Origin: Modicisalibacter ilicicola DSM 19980
Lineage (GTDB): Bacteria; Pseudomonadota; Gammaproteobacteria; Pseudomonadales; Halomonadaceae
Assembly (NCBI RefSeq): GCF_900128925.1
Contig: NZ_FQUJ01000003.1
Coordinates: 147,439-206,804, forward strand
Direction of reading: 5' to 3'
Length of the DNA: 59,366 nt
Shown here piece by piece: positions 7,784 through 16,375 of the stretch (positions are counted from its first letter, which is position 1; each line of letters opens with the position of its first letter). The notes below the pieces were generated by a model that did not search any database, had not been told where the DNA came from, and worked only from the letters and a program-made list of their open reading frames with translations. The position numbers were made by a program, and so were the translations under genes.

Positions 7784-9796
7784 CTACAGCCGCGCGGCCA
7801 GGCGTGTGCCTTGATCGATGGCCCGCTTGGCATCGAGTTCGGCCGCCTTGTCCGCCCCGCCGATCACATGCACCGATACTCCGCCGGCACGCAGCGGTTC
7901 GAGCAGCTCCACCACGGACTCCTGGCCGGCGCAGACGACGACGCTGTCGACCTCAAGCAACCGCTCCTGACCATCGATGCGCACATGCAACCCCGCGTCG
8001 TCGATCGCCAGGTACTCGCACCCGGGGATGGCCTCGACATCGCGATGCCGCAGCGACACGCGGTGCACCCAACCGGTAGAGGTGCCCAGCCCCTTGCCAG
8101 GCTTCGAGCTCTTGCGCTGCAGCAGATAGACCTGGCGTGGCGTGCCGGGGCGCTCCGGGGCCTTGAGCCCACCGCGGTTGCTCACCCCGAGATCGACCCC
8201 CCACTCGTCGTACCAGGCCTCGGGCTCGAGGGTTGGGTGGCCGACATGGGTCAGCAGTTCCGCCACATCGAAACCGATGCCCCCGGCGCCGATGATAGCG
8301 ACACGCCGCCCGATCCGCTCCGGGTGCAGGATCGCCTCGGGGTAGCTGACCACCATGGGATGGTCGCTGCCCGGCAGCTCGATGTTTCGCGGGCGGACCC
8401 CGGTGGCCAGAATGACCTCGTCGAACCCGGTCAGCGTCTGCAGGTCGGGCGCCGTGTTCAAGCGCACCTCGACGCCATGCTTGTCGAGCATCGTCCGGTA
8501 ATAGCGCATCGTCTCGTCGAACTCTTCCTTGCCGGGGATGCGCCGCGCGAAGTTGAACTGGCCGCCGAGTTCGTCGTTACGCTCGAACAGCACCACCCGG
8601 TGGCCGCGACCGGCGGCGGTCATGGCACTGGACAGCCCCGCCGGCCCGGCCCCCACCACGGCGATCGCCTTCGGCGACTCGGTCGGCAGGATGTCGAGTT
8701 CGGTTTCGTGACAGGCACGCGGGTTGACCAGGCAGGAGGTCAACTTGCCTTGGAAGGTGTGATCGAGGCAGGCCTGGTTGCAGGCGATGCAGGTGTTGAT
8801 CTCGTCGCTGAGCCCGGCCTCGGCCTTGCGAATCCATTCGGGGTCGGCGAGGAAAGGCCGCGCCATCGACACCATGTCCGCATGGCCTTCCGCCAGTACC
8901 CGTTCGGCCACCTCGGGCATGTTGATGCGGTTGGTCGTGATCAGCGGAATCGACAGCTCCGCCTTCATGCGCCGCGTCACCTCGGTGAAGGCCGCCCGGG
9001 GCACGCTGGTGACGATGGTCGGCACCCGGGCCTCGTGCCAGCCGATCCCGGTGTTGATCAGGCTCGCGCCGGCCGCCTCGATGGCCCGACCCAGGGCCAC
9101 CACCTCCTCCCAGGTGCTGCCCTCCTCGACCAGGTCGATCATCGACAGGCGATAGATGATCAAAAAGTCCTCGCCGAGAGACTGGCGGATGCGACGCACG
9201 ATCTCGACCGGGAAACGGATGCGCCTGGCGAATTCGCCGCCCCATTCGTCGTCGCGGTGATTGGTGCGCAGGCAGACAAACTGGTTGATCAGATAGCCTT
9301 CCGAGCCCATGACCTCGACGCCGTCGTACCCGGCCTCCCTGGCCAGCCGTGCGCACCTCACGTAGTCCTCGATCTGCGCTTCGACCTCCGCCGAGGACAG
9401 GGCCCGGGGCGTGAACGGGTTGATCGGCGACTTGATGGCCGAGGGTGCCACCAGCTCCGGCGAGTAGGCGTAGCGACCGGCATGCAATATCTGCAGGCAG
9501 ACCCGGCTGTCTTCGGTGTGCACTGCCGCCGTCACCTCGCGATGCCGGGCCGCCTCTTCGGGCGTGGTCAGCTTGGCCGCCCCCTGGAACACCGCACCCT
9601 CGGGATTGGGAGCGATGCCGCCGGTCACGATCAGCCCCACCCCGGCCCGAGCACGCTCGGCGTAGAACGCGGCCAGGCGCGCGAAGCCCTCGGGGGCCTC
9701 TTCCAGGTTGGTATGCATGGAACCCATCAGGACGCGATTCTTGAGCGTGACGGCACCTACATCGAGGGATCGGAACAGATGGGGGTAGGCAGGCAC
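7784..9796 (-). CDS. fadH: NADPH-dependent 2,4-dienoyl-CoA reductase (FadH type)
   Basis: The 670-residue length and the start (LFRSLDVG...LKNRVLMGSMHT) closely fit FadH. An N-terminal FMN-binding TIM barrel (about 1-330) is followed by a [4Fe-4S] cluster motif C-IAC-QAC...C (about 334-353), then FAD and NADPH Rossmann domains (VVGAGPAG near 380; AIIGAGGIG near 492). The enzyme reduces 2,4-dienoyl-CoA made during beta-oxidation of unsaturated fatty acids. The start is GTG with GAGGAG upstream. It is monocistronic, between yeaG and the tRNA operon. Related NADH:flavin oxidoreductases (trimethylamine or stachydrine type) share the architecture, so the substrate is inferred from the N-terminus and length. 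Confidence 0.88.
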   Translation of the reverse strand: MPAYPHLFRSLDVGAVTLKNRVLMGSMHTNLEEAPEGFARLAAFYAERARAGVGLIVTGGIAPNPEGAVFQGAAKLTTPEEAARHREVTAAVHTEDSRVCLQILHAGRYAYSPELVAPSAIKSPINPFTPRALSSAEVEAQIEDYVRCARLAREAGYDGVEVMGSEGYLINQFVCLRTNHRDDEWGGEFARRIRFPVEIVRRIRQSLGEDFLIIYRLSMIDLVEEGSTWEEVVALGRAIEAAGASLINTGIGWHEARVPTIVTSVPRAAFTEVTRRMKAELSIPLITTNRINMPEVAERVLAEGHADMVSMARPFLADPEWIRKAEAGLSDEINTCIACNQACLDHTFQGKLTSCLVNPRACHETELDILPTESPKAIAVVGAGPAGLSSAMTAAGRGHRVVLFERNDELGGQFNFARRIPGKEEFDETMRYYRTMLDKHGVEVRLNTAPDLQTLTGFDEVILATGVRPRNIELPGSDHPMVVSYPEAILHPERIGRRVAIIGAGGIGFDVAELLTHVGHPTLEPEAWYDEWGVDLGVSNRGGLKAPERPGTPRQVYLLQRKSSKPGKGLGTSTGWVHRVSLRHRDVEAIPGCEYLAIDDAGLHVRIDGQERLLEVDSVVVCAGQESVVELLEPLRAGGVSVHVIGGADKAAELDAKRAIDQGTRLAARL

Positions 9797-9918
9797 GGCG
9801 GGCTCCTCGCAGAAAATTCAAACGACTGTATGAGCAGTGTAGCGAAGTGCGACCAAGGCACAAGCCCGACCAAGGGCGCAGCCCCATGAAATAAAGAGGA
9901 AATGGGATATCAGAACGA

Positions 9919-9947
9919 CAAAACCCCGAGCCATGAGACTCGAGGTT
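9919..9947 (-). terminator. Rho-independent terminator of the tRNA operon
   Basis: On the minus strand, arms AACCTCGAG and CTCGGGGTT (one G-U pair) enclose an eight-base loop and run into TTTTG. It lies 19 bp after the last tRNA-Asp gene and ends the Val-Asp-Asp-Val-Asp transcript. Confidence 0.75.
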
Positions 9948-9965
9948 AGCATCGGCTATCGACAG

Positions 9966-10042
9966 TGGCGGACCGGACGGGACTCGAACCCGCGACCTCC
10001 GGCGTGACAGGCCGGCATTCTAACCGACTGAACTACCGGTCC
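9966..10042 (-). tRNA. tRNA-Asp (GTC), last gene of the tRNA operon
   Basis: A complete 77-base cloverleaf with a GGACCGG acceptor stem, anticodon GTC and encoded CCA. It appears identical to the two other tRNA-Asp genes at 10160-10236 and 10322-10398. Confidence 0.97.
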
Positions 10043-10045
10043 GTG

Positions 10046-10122
10046 TGGTGGGTGGTACAGGACTCGAACCTGTGACCCCCAGCATGTGAGGCTGGTGCTC
10101 TAACCGGCTGAGCTAACCACCC
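10046..10122 (-). tRNA. tRNA-Val (CAC)
   Basis: A 77-base cloverleaf with acceptor GGGTGGT, anticodon loop CT-CAC-AT within a CCAGC/GCTGG stem, and encoded CCA. CAC reads GTG only. It is close in sequence to the tRNA-Val(TAC) at the head of the operon, suggesting duplication with an anticodon change. It is separated from the next tRNA-Asp by three bases. Confidence 0.95.
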
Positions 10123-10159
10123 CTATCGACAAGACAGTACCCGCAATGCAACCGCTGGA

Positions 10160-10236
10160 TGGCGGACCGGACGGGACTCGAACCCGCGACCTCCGGCGTG
10201 ACAGGCCGGCATTCTAACCGACTGAACTACCGGTCC
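10160..10236 (-). tRNA. tRNA-Asp (GTC), second copy
   Basis: A complete 77-base tRNA with encoded CCA, the same sequence as the copies at 9966-10042 and 10322-10398. It lies 37 bp upstream (in transcription sense) of tRNA-Val(CAC). Confidence 0.97.
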
Positions 10237-10321
10237 AGTTGTCATCTGCGTCTTGACCCTCAAGACCGGTGACCCAGGATGTGCAGTGCTGGTGCGGCAT
10301 CGTTCGGGCGATGCCAGGAAA

Positions 10322-10398
10322 TGGCGGACCGGACGGGACTCGAACCCGCGACCTCCGGCGTGACAGGCCGGCATTCTAACCGACTGAACTACCGGTCC
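10322..10398 (-). tRNA. tRNA-Asp (GTC), first copy in transcription order
   Basis: A complete 77-base tRNA with encoded CCA, identical to the other two Asp genes. It is separated from tRNA-Val(TAC) by 42 bp and from the second Asp copy by 85 bp. Confidence 0.97.
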
Positions 10399-10440
10399 CC
10401 GTGATTTCCGATTACGTGAGGCCCATTGCCAGAAGGCGAA

Positions 10441-10516
10441 TGGTGGGTGGTACTGGGCTCGAACCAGTGACCCCCAGCTTGTAAGGCTGGTGCTCTTCCA
10501 ACTGAGCTAACCACCC
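10441..10516 (-). tRNA. tRNA-Val (TAC), first gene of the operon
   Basis: A 76-base cloverleaf with acceptor GGGTGGT, anticodon TAC in a CCAGC/GCTGG stem, and encoded CCA. It resembles the usual gammaproteobacterial Val(TAC). It lies directly downstream of a sigma-70 promoter at 10532-10559. Confidence 0.97.
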
Positions 10517-10531
10517 GTCACGTGGCGCTGC

Positions 10532-10559
10532 ATTCTACAGCGCATCCATGGAATGTCAA
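10532..10559 (-). promoter_or_regulatory. Sigma-70 promoter of the tRNA operon
   Basis: On the minus strand a perfect -35 TTGACA (10554-10559) is 16 bp from -10 TAGAAT (10532-10537). A GC-rich discriminator follows, as is usual for stringently controlled stable-RNA promoters. An inverted repeat GCGCTG/CAGCGC (10525-10530, 10538-10543) flanks the -10. Predicted start is near 10525, so the leader is very short. Confidence 0.8.
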
Positions 10560-11047
10560 CGCTTTTCGTCGCTCCGGAGACAAGGCGCTTTCCGTTTCGT
10601 TTTCATCGACTTGCCATTACCTTGGATCGCTCGTTTCTGCCCGCGTGAGCAAGCATCGCCGGCGAGACACCGCCGCCGTGCGGCATGATGTCGCATACCG
10701 CCAATACCCCCTGCCGAAGGGGGACAACCGAGCATCATGCATGTTACTCCGAGGAGGAAATTTACTTTAAACTATTGCCCCCTCGGAAGAATGGGGGCGC
10801 TGCGGTCGTCAAAGTCGCGCACTGACTTTCTTCGGTACTTAACAAGGCGGCTTTATCTGGCAACATCGGCGGTGGGCAGCTAGGTTCTGCCCCGTTGCAA
10901 TCGACGATGGCTCCATTCAGGTTGGTCGTCGGCTGCGCTAGAATCGGCGGCCGCATTCTTGATCGATATCATGATGCGGGCGGAAGAGCTGAGACATACT
11001 CTCGTCCGGGAGCGCCTCCCCAACAACGCGTTCAATGGGAACATGAC
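10560..11047. other. Intergenic region between the tRNA operon and ccoN
   Basis: No convincing gene is present; the short reading frames lack ribosome sites and family resemblance. It holds an imperfect stem TCCGAGG (10748-10754) with CCTCGGA (10781-10787) around an AT-rich segment, and the FNR/Anr box described separately. The rest shows nothing I recognise. Confidence 0.6.
10959..10972 (+). promoter_or_regulatory. FNR/Anr box upstream of ccoN
   Basis: The site TTGATCGATATCAT matches the FNR/Anr consensus TTGAT-N4-ATCAA at 9 of 10 defined positions. Its centre is about 82 bp before the ccoN ATG. A -10-like CATACT at 10995-11000 would put transcription start near 11007, so the box would centre at about -41.5, the class II activation position. 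This predicts induction of ccoNOQP at low oxygen. Confidence 0.8.
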
Positions 11048-12472
<1,425 letters not shown>

Positions 12473-12494
12473 ACAACCGGGGAAACGTACACCA

Positions 12495-13103
12495 ATGAAA
12501 CACGAGATACTTGAGAAGAACGTCGGGCTGCTCTCCGTGCTGATCCTGGTGGTGATCAGCTTCGGTGGGCTGGCCGAGATCGTGCCGCTGTTCTTCCAGG
12601 AGAAGACGACCGAGCCCGTGGAGGGCCTCGAGCCGCTCTCGGCCCTGGAACTCGAAGGGCGCGACATCTACATCCGCGAAGGGTGCGTCGGCTGCCACTC
12701 CCAGATGATTCGGCCCTTCCGCGCCGAGACCGAGCGCTACGGGCATTACAGCGTGGCAGGCGAGTTCGTCTACGACCACCCCTTCCTGTGGGGCTCCAAG
12801 CGTACCGGCCCCGATCTGGCACGGGTCGGCGGCCGCTACAGCGACGACTGGCACCGCGCGCACCTCTATAACCCGCGGGACGTGGTGCCGGAATCGAAGA
12901 TGCCGGATTACCCCTGGCTGTTCGAGAACACCCTGACCGGTGAAGACACTGCCACCAAGATGCGCGCACTGAAGGCGCTCGGCGTGCCCTACACCGACGA
13001 GCAGATCGCCGGGGCCGCCCAGGAGGTACGCGGCGAACAGGAAATCACCGCGCTGGTGGCCTATCTGCAGCAGCTCGGCACCGTACTCAAGGACACCCGC
13101 TGA
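12495..13103 (+). CDS. ccoO: cbb3-type cytochrome c oxidase subunit II (monohaem)
   Basis: The 202-residue membrane-anchored c-type cytochrome has one N-terminal transmembrane helix (about 10-34) and a periplasmic domain with a single haem c motif CVGCH at residues 64-68. A distal Met ligand is likely in the SKMPDYPW block. It passes electrons from CcoP to CcoN. It starts 22 bp after ccoN and is 3 bp from ccoQ. Length and motifs are normal for the family. Confidence 0.97.
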   Translation: MKHEILEKNVGLLSVLILVVISFGGLAEIVPLFFQEKTTEPVEGLEPLSALELEGRDIYIREGCVGCHSQMIRPFRAETERYGHYSVAGEFVYDHPFLWGSKRTGPDLARVGGRYSDDWHRAHLYNPRDVVPESKMPDYPWLFENTLTGEDTATKMRALKALGVPYTDEQIAGAAQEVRGEQEITALVAYLQQLGTVLKDTR

Positions 13104-13106
13104 ATC

Positions 13107-13322
13107 ATGGATATCGGAACCTTTCGCGGCATCACCACGCTGCTGATCATGATCGCCTTCCTGGGCATCGTGTTCTGGGCCTACTCCAAGCGTCGCAAGA
13201 AGGATTTCGACGAGGCAAAGAATCTGCCGTTCGCCGATGAGGACAAGCGCGACCGCCATGATGCCGGCCACTCAAAAGACAGTGCACATTCCCGCCATGA
13301 CGAGGGAGACAAGAATTCATGA
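13107..13322 (+). CDS. ccoQ: cbb3-type cytochrome oxidase subunit CcoQ
   Basis: A 71-residue protein with one transmembrane helix (about 8-27), ending at a basic SKRRKKDF stop-transfer, then a short acidic, His-rich cytoplasmic tail. CcoQ helps stabilise the CcoP-CcoNO interaction and contains no cofactor. It overlaps the ccoP start by four bases. The tail, rich in D, H and K, is somewhat longer than the shortest CcoQ proteins. Confidence 0.93.
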   Translation: MDIGTFRGITTLLIMIAFLGIVFWAYSKRRKKDFDEAKNLPFADEDKRDRHDAGHSKDSAHSRHDEGDKNS

Positions 13323-14242
13323 ATAACCTTTGGGGAAACTCCCTTTCCAGTTTCTGGAGCATCTGGATCATCGTCATCACCCTGGGCACCATCGTGTTCT
13401 GCTGGTGGATACTCTTTGCCAACCGCAGGACCGACAAAGAGCCCACGGCCGAGGGCGAAGTCGAGACGACAGGGCATAGCGCCGACGGCATCGACGAGTA
13501 CGACAACCCCCTGCCGCGCTGGTGGTTCATGCTGTTCGTCGGCACCATCATCTTCTCTGTCGGCTATCTGCTGCTGTATCCCGGCCTCGGCAACTTCCAG
13601 GGTGTGCTGGGCTGGTCCCAGGAAAACCAGTGGGAAGAGGAGGTGGCCTATGCCCAGGAGCAGTATGCGCCCATCTTCGCCAAGTACAGCGAGGTGCCGG
13701 TACCGGAGCTGGCCCAGGATGGCGAGGCCATGCGCGTGGCCGAGCGCATCTACCTCAACAACTGCGCCGTGTGCCACGGCTCCAACGCCCAGGGCGGCTA
13801 CGGCTTTCCCAACCTGACCGACGACGCCTGGCTGTATGGCGGCGAGCCGGAGAACATCATCACCACGCTCAACAATGGGCGCAACGGGCTGATGCCGGCC
13901 TGGCAGCAGCTGGGTGAGGCCAACCTGCAGAACGTCACCAACTACGTGCTGAGCCTCTCCGGCGAGGAGCATGACGCCGACAGCGCCAGCCAGGGCGCGG
14001 CGATCTTCGCCTCGGCCTGCGCGGCATGTCACGGTCCGGAAGGCAAGGGCAACCAGGGGATCGGAGGGCCCGATCTGACCGATGATGTCTGGCTCTACCG
14101 TCAACCCGGCCAGGACACCTACGCGGCGGTGCTCGAGACGCTGCGCAACGGTCGCAACGGTCACATGCCCGCCCAGGCGGCCTATATCGGCGAAGACAAG
14201 GTCCACCTCGTCGCTGCCTATGTTTACAGCCTGTCCAATTGA
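13319..14242 (+). CDS. ccoP: cbb3-type cytochrome c oxidase subunit III (dihaem)
   Basis: The 307-residue subunit has an N-terminal helix (about 12-33), a second transmembrane helix (about 68-87), and two cytochrome c domains with CAVCH at 149-153 and CAACH at 234-238. Met ligands are likely in the GLMPAW and GHMPAQ blocks. It accepts electrons from soluble or membrane cytochrome c and hands them to CcoO. The ATGA-type overlap with ccoQ supports translational coupling. It ends the structural operon; a 159-bp gap separates it from ccoG. Confidence 0.97.
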   Translation: MNNLWGNSLSSFWSIWIIVITLGTIVFCWWILFANRRTDKEPTAEGEVETTGHSADGIDEYDNPLPRWWFMLFVGTIIFSVGYLLLYPGLGNFQGVLGWSQENQWEEEVAYAQEQYAPIFAKYSEVPVPELAQDGEAMRVAERIYLNNCAVCHGSNAQGGYGFPNLTDDAWLYGGEPENIITTLNNGRNGLMPAWQQLGEANLQNVTNYVLSLSGEEHDADSASQGAAIFASACAACHGPEGKGNQGIGGPDLTDDVWLYRQPGQDTYAAVLETLRNGRNGHMPAQAAYIGEDKVHLVAAYVYSLSN

Positions 14243-14401
14243 TCCCTACCGATGTAAACCGCGGTGCGGCCGGCGGTCGCACCCATCCCCCTTCCCACGC
14301 CACACTCGATAAAATCGATAAGCGGCTAAAGACAACGCTTCCCGCCAGGGTGCTTGCAGCGCCCAAGCTTCACGCCTCACCGTGACACGACAGGTGACTT
14401 C

Positions 14402-15862
14402 ATGACGGACAAGATCCCCCTTCGGAACGTGACCCCGGACCCCGCCGTGGGCACCCACGATCCGCACCATGGCGCAAAGAAGGAGATGTATGCTCGACGC
14501 GAGCATATCTATGTGCGCGAGATAAAGGGACTTTTCCAGCGTCTCCGGCGTAGTGCCAACTGGGTGCTGATGGCGCTCTATTTCGGCATCCCCTGGCTCT
14601 ACTGGGGCGACCGCCAGGCCATCCTGTTCGACCTGCCCGCCCGGGAGTTCCATATTCTCGGCGGCACCTTCTATCCCCAGGATTTCATGCTGCTCTCCTG
14701 GCTGCTGATCATCTGCGCCTTCGGCCTGTTCTTGATCACGGTGTTCGCCGGACGCGTGTGGTGCGGCTACACCTGCCCCCAGAGCGTATGGACCTGGCTG
14801 TACATCTGGGTCGAACACCTCACCGAGGGCACCCGCAATCGGCGCATGAAACTCGACAAGCAGTCGATGAGCGGGGAAAAGGCAGCGCGCAAGAGCGCCA
14901 AGCATCTCCTTTGGCTGGCGATCGCCTTCGCCACGGGCCTGACCTTCGTGGGCTACTTCACGCCGATACGCGGCCTGATCGCGGACTTCGCCACGCTCTC
15001 GGTGGGCGGCTGGGCACTCTTCTGGGTCGGTTTCTTCACCCTCTTCACCTACCTGAACGCCGGCTGGCTGCGTGAGCAGGTATGCATCTACATGTGCCCC
15101 TATGCCCGCTTCCAGTCGGTGATGTTCGACAAGGATACCCTGATCGTCTCCTACGACGAGGCCAGGGGCGAGCCGCGCGGGGCGCGCAAGCGCAATACCG
15201 ACCAGCGTAGCGAGCGCAGCATCGACCATCGCGAGAAAGGGCTGGGCGACTGCATCGACTGCGGCCTCTGCGTGCAGGTCTGCCCCACCGGTATCGACAT
15301 TCGCGATGGCTTGCAGTACGAGTGCATCACCTGCGCCGCCTGCATCGATGCCTGCGATAGCGTCATGGACAAGATGAATTACCCGCGCGGGCTGATCCGC
15401 TACACCACCGAGCACTCCCTGGAAGGCGGCAAGACACACATCCTGCGCCCACGCCTGCTGGGTTACCTCGCGGCGCTCGTCATCATGATCGGGCTGTTCG
15501 TCTGGACCGTCAGCGATCGCCTGCCCCTTGACGTGGATGTCGAACGCGATCGCAACCAGCTCTACAGCATGACCCGCGAAGGCGACATCACCAACGCCTA
15601 TACCCTGACCATCCGCAACCTAGACGACCGGCCGCACCGCTACCGGATCACGCCCGAAGGGCTGGAAGGCCTTGCCCTGATCGGCAACGATACCGTCAGT
15701 GTGGACGCCGGCCGCAGCACCACGCTACCGTTGCAACTCGCCGTCTCGCCCGAGGCCCTCGATGCACCGAGTCAGGCAATCACCATCAACGTCGAGGCCG
15801 AGGACGACCCCGACATCACGCTGGCCAAGGAAGCGCGCTTCCTGGGTCAGGCGCGGAGATAA
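14402..15862 (+). CDS. ccoG: Cytochrome c oxidase accessory protein CcoG (FixG family)
   Basis: The 486-residue membrane protein has several hydrophobic helices in the first 200 residues and again near 360-380. A dicluster ferredoxin segment carries Cys 284, 287, 290, 294 and 308, 311, 314, 318 for two [4Fe-4S] clusters, and a C-terminal Ig-like FixG domain follows. An additional CPQSVW block lies in an early helix loop. CcoG reduces Cu(II) to Cu(I) during cbb3 copper-site assembly. The ATG at 14402 with an AGGTGA site is preferred to an upstream start at 14354. It is followed by ccoH after 3 bp. Confidence 0.95.
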   Translation: MTDKIPLRNVTPDPAVGTHDPHHGAKKEMYARREHIYVREIKGLFQRLRRSANWVLMALYFGIPWLYWGDRQAILFDLPAREFHILGGTFYPQDFMLLSWLLIICAFGLFLITVFAGRVWCGYTCPQSVWTWLYIWVEHLTEGTRNRRMKLDKQSMSGEKAARKSAKHLLWLAIAFATGLTFVGYFTPIRGLIADFATLSVGGWALFWVGFFTLFTYLNAGWLREQVCIYMCPYARFQSVMFDKDTLIVSYDEARGEPRGARKRNTDQRSERSIDHREKGLGDCIDCGLCVQVCPTGIDIRDGLQYECITCAACIDACDSVMDKMNYPRGLIRYTTEHSLEGGKTHILRPRLLGYLAALVIMIGLFVWTVSDRLPLDVDVERDRNQLYSMTREGDITNAYTLTIRNLDDRPHRYRITPEGLEGLALIGNDTVSVDAGRSTTLPLQLAVSPEALDAPSQAITINVEAEDDPDITLAKEARFLGQARR

Positions 15863-15865
15863 TCC

Positions 15866-16375
15866 ATGACGACGCAGACGCGCCCCTGGTACAAGGAATT
15901 CTGGCCCTGGTTCCTGCTGGGCATCCTGGGCCTCGCGGTGGCCATGGGCACCACCTTCCTGGTGGTCTCGATCACCAGCTTCGACGGCATGGTCGTCGAT
16001 GACTATTACAAGGAAGGGCTGGCCATCAACCAGACCCTGGAACAGGATCGGCGGGCCGCCGAGCTGGGTCTGGTGGCCACCCTGCGCATCGACGAACTTA
16101 CCGGCGATGTCGTCGTGAACCTCGAGGGCGAGGCCCGGCCCGAACAGCTGCAGCTCGACCTGATCTTCCCTTCCCGGGGCGATCGCGACCAGCGCGTGAC
16201 CCTCGAGCAGGTGCGGGGCGCCCAGTATGTCGGCCAACTCCCCCGGGCACTGCAGTACCGCTGGTACGTACAATTGCAACCGCAGACCGACACCCCCGAA
16301 TGGCGCCTCCTCGGCGAGATCGAACTTCCTCAGCAGGAGCCGCTGATACTGCGTGCCACCGCCGGAGGGACATGA
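15866..16375 (+). CDS. ccoH: FixH/CcoH family protein
   Basis: A 169-residue protein with one N-terminal transmembrane helix (about 14-38) and a periplasmic beta-rich FixH domain, including the conserved [12 protein letters not shown] block just after the helix. CcoH is required for stable cbb3 oxidase assembly and interacts with CcoN. It starts 3 bp after ccoG, and its stop overlaps the ccoI start in an ATGA, giving tight operon coupling. Confidence 0.93.
   Translation: MTTQTRPWYKEFWPWFLLGILGLAVAMGTTFLVVSITSFDGMVVDDYYKEGLAINQTLEQDRRAAELGLVATLRIDELTGDVVVNLEGEARPEQLQLDLIFPSRGDRDQRVTLEQVRGAQYVGQLPRALQYRWYVQLQPQTDTPEWRLLGEIELPQQEPLILRATAGGT

Noticed and set aside
7685-9889. 734-residue plus-strand open frame opposite fadH
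   Set aside because: It lies antisense to a gene with unmistakable FMN, Fe-S and FAD motifs. Its composition is His/Arg/Gly/Asp-rich, as is usual for antisense frames in GC-rich DNA, and it has no ribosome site.
10123-10374. 83-residue frame with repeated CHAGGRGFESRPVRH
   Set aside because: It is the translation of repeated tRNA-Asp genes, not a protein.
9966-10398. Repeated identical blocks resembling a CRISPR array
   Set aside because: The repeats fold as tRNA-Asp cloverleaves and are 77 bp with uneven spacing, so they are tRNA genes.
14243-14401. Possible FNR box in the ccoP-ccoG gap (TCGATAAAATCGATA)
   Set aside because: The half-sites read TCGAT with three-base spacing and do not fit TTGAT-N4-ATCAA.
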